From: Bdellovibrionaceae bacterium UBA2351
Lineage (GTDB): Bacteria; Bdellovibrionota; Bdellovibrionia; Bdellovibrionales; Bdellovibrionaceae
NCBI GenBank assembly: GCA_002344565.1
Contig: DDTZ01000203.1
Span: forward strand, 1 to 14,562
Direction: 5' to 3'
DNA: 14,562 bases
Within the stretch, counting starts at the first letter, position 1; each line of letters starts with the position of its first letter. Positions 13,152-14,562 of the stretch are shown one piece after another. Made by a program: the position numbers and the translations under genes. The notes beneath the pieces were generated by a model. It was not told the origin of the DNA. It saw nothing but the letters and a program-made list of their open reading frames with translations, and searched no databases.

Positions 13152-13922
13152 ATGAAACACCATTACGGAAAAAACGTTCACTTTTTTGATCAGCCTTATC
13201 TATCGGGTCTTTTAGCTAAGCTTTGCCAACCCACGACATTTCAACCAGAAATCAATCGTTATGTTGACTACCTCTATTCGCAATTGCTTGCCGAGGTTGT
13301 AAACAACTTCTTTCCAACACAGGAAATTTCAGTAGCGACTCGTATGCACAAGGATCATCCCGATATCATGCTGAATACAATGCAGATAAAGCCAGATGCA
13401 AAAGCCGTGTGCATTAACTTGGCCCGCGCGGGTACTTACCCATCTCATATTTGCTACGAAAAACTTCATTTGTTTTTAAAGCCAGAAAATTTACGTCAGG
13501 ATCATATCTTTGCAGCGCGCGCGATTAATTCAAACAGCCAAGTGACTAAGACGGAATTAGACGGTTTTAAAATTGGCGGCGGTATCGAGAACAGCTTTGT
13601 GTTAATCCCCGATCCAATGGGCGCGACTGGCAATACAATTATGTCGACCATCAACCATTATAAACAAAACGTTCCCGGTACGCCGGTTCGATTTATCGCA
13701 ATGCATTTAATCGTTACTCCCGAGTATTTAAAGAAAATCACGTCCACTCATCCCGATGTTCTAGTCGTTGCGATTCGGTTAGATCGAGGTCTATCTAGTT
13801 CAAAAGCTTTAGCTTCCGAACCAGGGCTACATTGGGGCGAAGAAAAGGGTTTAAATGCCAAAGACTATATCGTCCCAGGTGGCGGTGGTTTTGGTGAGGT
13901 CATGAATAATTCGTTCGTTTAG
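13152..13922 (+). CDS. upp: Uracil phosphoribosyltransferase-like protein
   Basis: Nucleobase salvage enzyme family transferring the ribose-phosphate of PRPP to a base (uracil in the family). Numbered from the ATG at 13152 (256 aa, longer than the usual ~210): the RAG segment INLARAGTYPS (88-97), PRPP loop IPDPMGATGNT (152-162) corresponding to DPMxATGxS, and the C-terminal DYIVPGGGGFGE (238-249) at the place of the uracil-binding YIVPGLGDxGDR. Both acidic positions of that last motif differ (D to G, D to E) and the Arg is Val, so base specificity is uncertain. The frame can be opened six codons earlier at a TTG (13134); neither start has a good ribosome site. The extra length is mostly N-terminal. 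It lies between the zinc-ribbon gene and hpt, another phosphoribosyltransferase, which has its own promoter. Confidence 0.75.
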   Translation: MKHHYGKNVHFFDQPYLSGLLAKLCQPTTFQPEINRYVDYLYSQLLAEVVNNFFPTQEISVATRMHKDHPDIMLNTMQIKPDAKAVCINLARAGTYPSHICYEKLHLFLKPENLRQDHIFAARAINSNSQVTKTELDGFKIGGGIENSFVLIPDPMGATGNTIMSTINHYKQNVPGTPVRFIAMHLIVTPEYLKKITSTHPDVLVVAIRLDRGLSSSKALASEPGLHWGEEKGLNAKDYIVPGGGGFGEVMNNSFV

Positions 13923-13930
13923 TTTTTTAA

Positions 13931-13960
13931 TTGAACTTTGCAGGTAATTTTAACTAGAAT
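13931..13960 (+). promoter_or_regulatory. Sigma70-type promoter of hpt
   Basis: TTGAAC (13931-13936, four of six) and TAGAAT (13955-13960, five of six) with an 18-bp spacer. The predicted start near 13967 gives a leader of about 22 nt including the ribosome site. Confidence 0.55.
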
Positions 13961-13975
13961 GCTCACATCATCTTA

Positions 13976-13982
13976 AGAAGGA
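13976..13982 (+). promoter_or_regulatory. Ribosome binding site of hpt
   Basis: AGAAGGA ending 6 nt before the ATG at 13989; the clearest plus-strand Shine-Dalgarno in the window. Confidence 0.7.
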
Positions 13983-13988
13983 AAGAAC

Positions 13989-14513
13989 ATGGATTTACAA
14001 ATCAAACCATTTATCTCGGCAGAAAAAATTCAACAACGCGTGAAAGAATTAGGACAAGAACTTACTAAGAAATTTCAAAACAAAGATGTTGTAGCGATCT
14101 GCGTACTAAAAGGTTCGTTCATGTTTTACTCAGACTTAATTCGCAATATTGATACAGATTTAGCCTGCGAATTTTACGGCGTTTCAAGCTACCACGGCAC
14201 GTCTTCATCTGGGGAAATCAAAGTAACTCTAGATTTAAACAAACCTGTTGAAAACCGCCACGTATTACTTGTTGAAGATATCGTAGATACAGGCTTAACA
14301 ATGAACTACTTAAAGAACTCGATCTTATCACGTAAGCCAGCAAGCTTAACGACAGTTACATTGTTAGAAAAACCAGAGGCATTAAAAGTTCCATGTCAGC
14401 TAGATCATGTTGGTTTTAAAATCAGCAATGAATTCGTAGTGGGATACGGCCTAGATTACGAAGGCCAATACAGAAACTTGCCGTACATCGGCCAAGTCCA
14501 AAACTTCCAGTAA
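13989..14513 (+). CDS. hpt: Hypoxanthine (guanine) phosphoribosyltransferase
   Basis: Cytoplasmic purine salvage enzyme making IMP (and usually GMP) from PRPP and hypoxanthine or guanine. 174 aa, the usual size for bacterial Hpt. Landmarks: VLKGSFMF (39-46, the PPi-binding KG loop), the flexible-loop region SSYHGTSSSGE (66-76), the PRPP motif VLLVEDIVDTGLT (92-104) with its two acidic residues, LLEKP with the base-binding Lys128, and the C-terminal FVVGYGLDYEGQYRNLPYIG region (149-168) with the Mg-binding Asp. All expected residues are present and the gene appears complete. The start is fixed by a strong ribosome site and a plausible promoter of its own, so it can be expressed apart from the upstream genes. 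A hairpin lies downstream at the window edge. Confidence 0.95.
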   Translation: MDLQIKPFISAEKIQQRVKELGQELTKKFQNKDVVAICVLKGSFMFYSDLIRNIDTDLACEFYGVSSYHGTSSSGEIKVTLDLNKPVENRHVLLVEDIVDTGLTMNYLKNSILSRKPASLTTVTLLEKPEALKVPCQLDHVGFKISNEFVVGYGLDYEGQYRNLPYIGQVQNFQ

Positions 14514-14546
14514 TCCAAACAGATTACAGAAATGCCAAAAAATTAG

Positions 14547-14562
14547 GCTTCCCCTGGGAAGC
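14547..14562 (+). terminator. Possible rho-independent terminator stem after hpt (cut by window end)
   Basis: Perfect inverted repeat GCTTCCC-CT-GGGAAGC in the last 16 bases, 33 nt after the hpt stop and preceded by an A-rich stretch. Whether a T-tract follows cannot be seen, so the call depends on sequence outside the window. Confidence 0.45.

Overview
The window looks like chromosomal core sequence from a low-GC member of the Bdellovibrionota (a Bdellovibrio / Pseudobdellovibrio-like predatory or related Gram-negative bacterium). This is inferred from several things seen together: a division-and-cell-wall (dcw) gene order, a MurE carrying the DNPR motif of meso-diaminopimelate ligases, a FtsI with a PASTA-like tail, a eukaryotic-type kinase with RCC1 repeats, and an outer-membrane barrel fused to a TolB-like propeller. 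The taxonomic call is an inference; no marker gene proves it. I saw no insertion sequence, phage gene, CRISPR array, tRNA or rRNA.

Layout. 1-2171 (+): the 3' part of a large gene for a periplasmic beta-propeller joined to an Omp85-like outer-membrane barrel. 2255-2764 (+): a small unknown protein whose end overlaps the end of murF. 5648-2732 (-): murE-murF, translationally coupled. 5687-8776 (+): an alpha/beta-hydrolase esterase and a transmembrane Ser/Thr kinase with a seven-bladed RCC1 ectodomain. 11988-8779 (-): rsmH-ftsL-ftsI. 12048-14513 (+): a zinc-ribbon membrane protein, a uracil-phosphoribosyltransferase-like protein and hypoxanthine phosphoribosyltransferase. The end of the window cuts through what looks like a terminator hairpin after hpt.

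How the genes work together. The minus-strand genes keep the canonical order rsmH-ftsL-ftsI-murE-murF: 16S rRNA methylation, the FtsL divisome linker, septal transpeptidase, and the third- and fifth-residue ligases of the peptidoglycan stem peptide. The block is split between ftsI and murE by two genes on the opposite strand, esterase and RCC1 kinase. mraZ is not upstream of rsmH and mraY is not downstream of murF. The kinase position recalls the Gram-positive PASTA kinases that tune wall growth, but here the ectodomain is RCC1, while a PASTA-like segment sits on FtsI instead.

Expression signals. Genes inside operons (murF, ftsL) and hpt have clear Shine-Dalgarno sequences. The genes at divergent operon heads (rsmH, the zinc-ribbon gene, murE, the esterase, perhaps the kinase) have none. 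Most of them have a TANNNT box ending 6-7 nt before the ATG, which suggests leaderless transcripts. The two divergent head regions are only 59 and 38 bp long, so opposing promoters overlap. Two convergent gene pairs overlap or lie 2 bp apart with no visible terminator.
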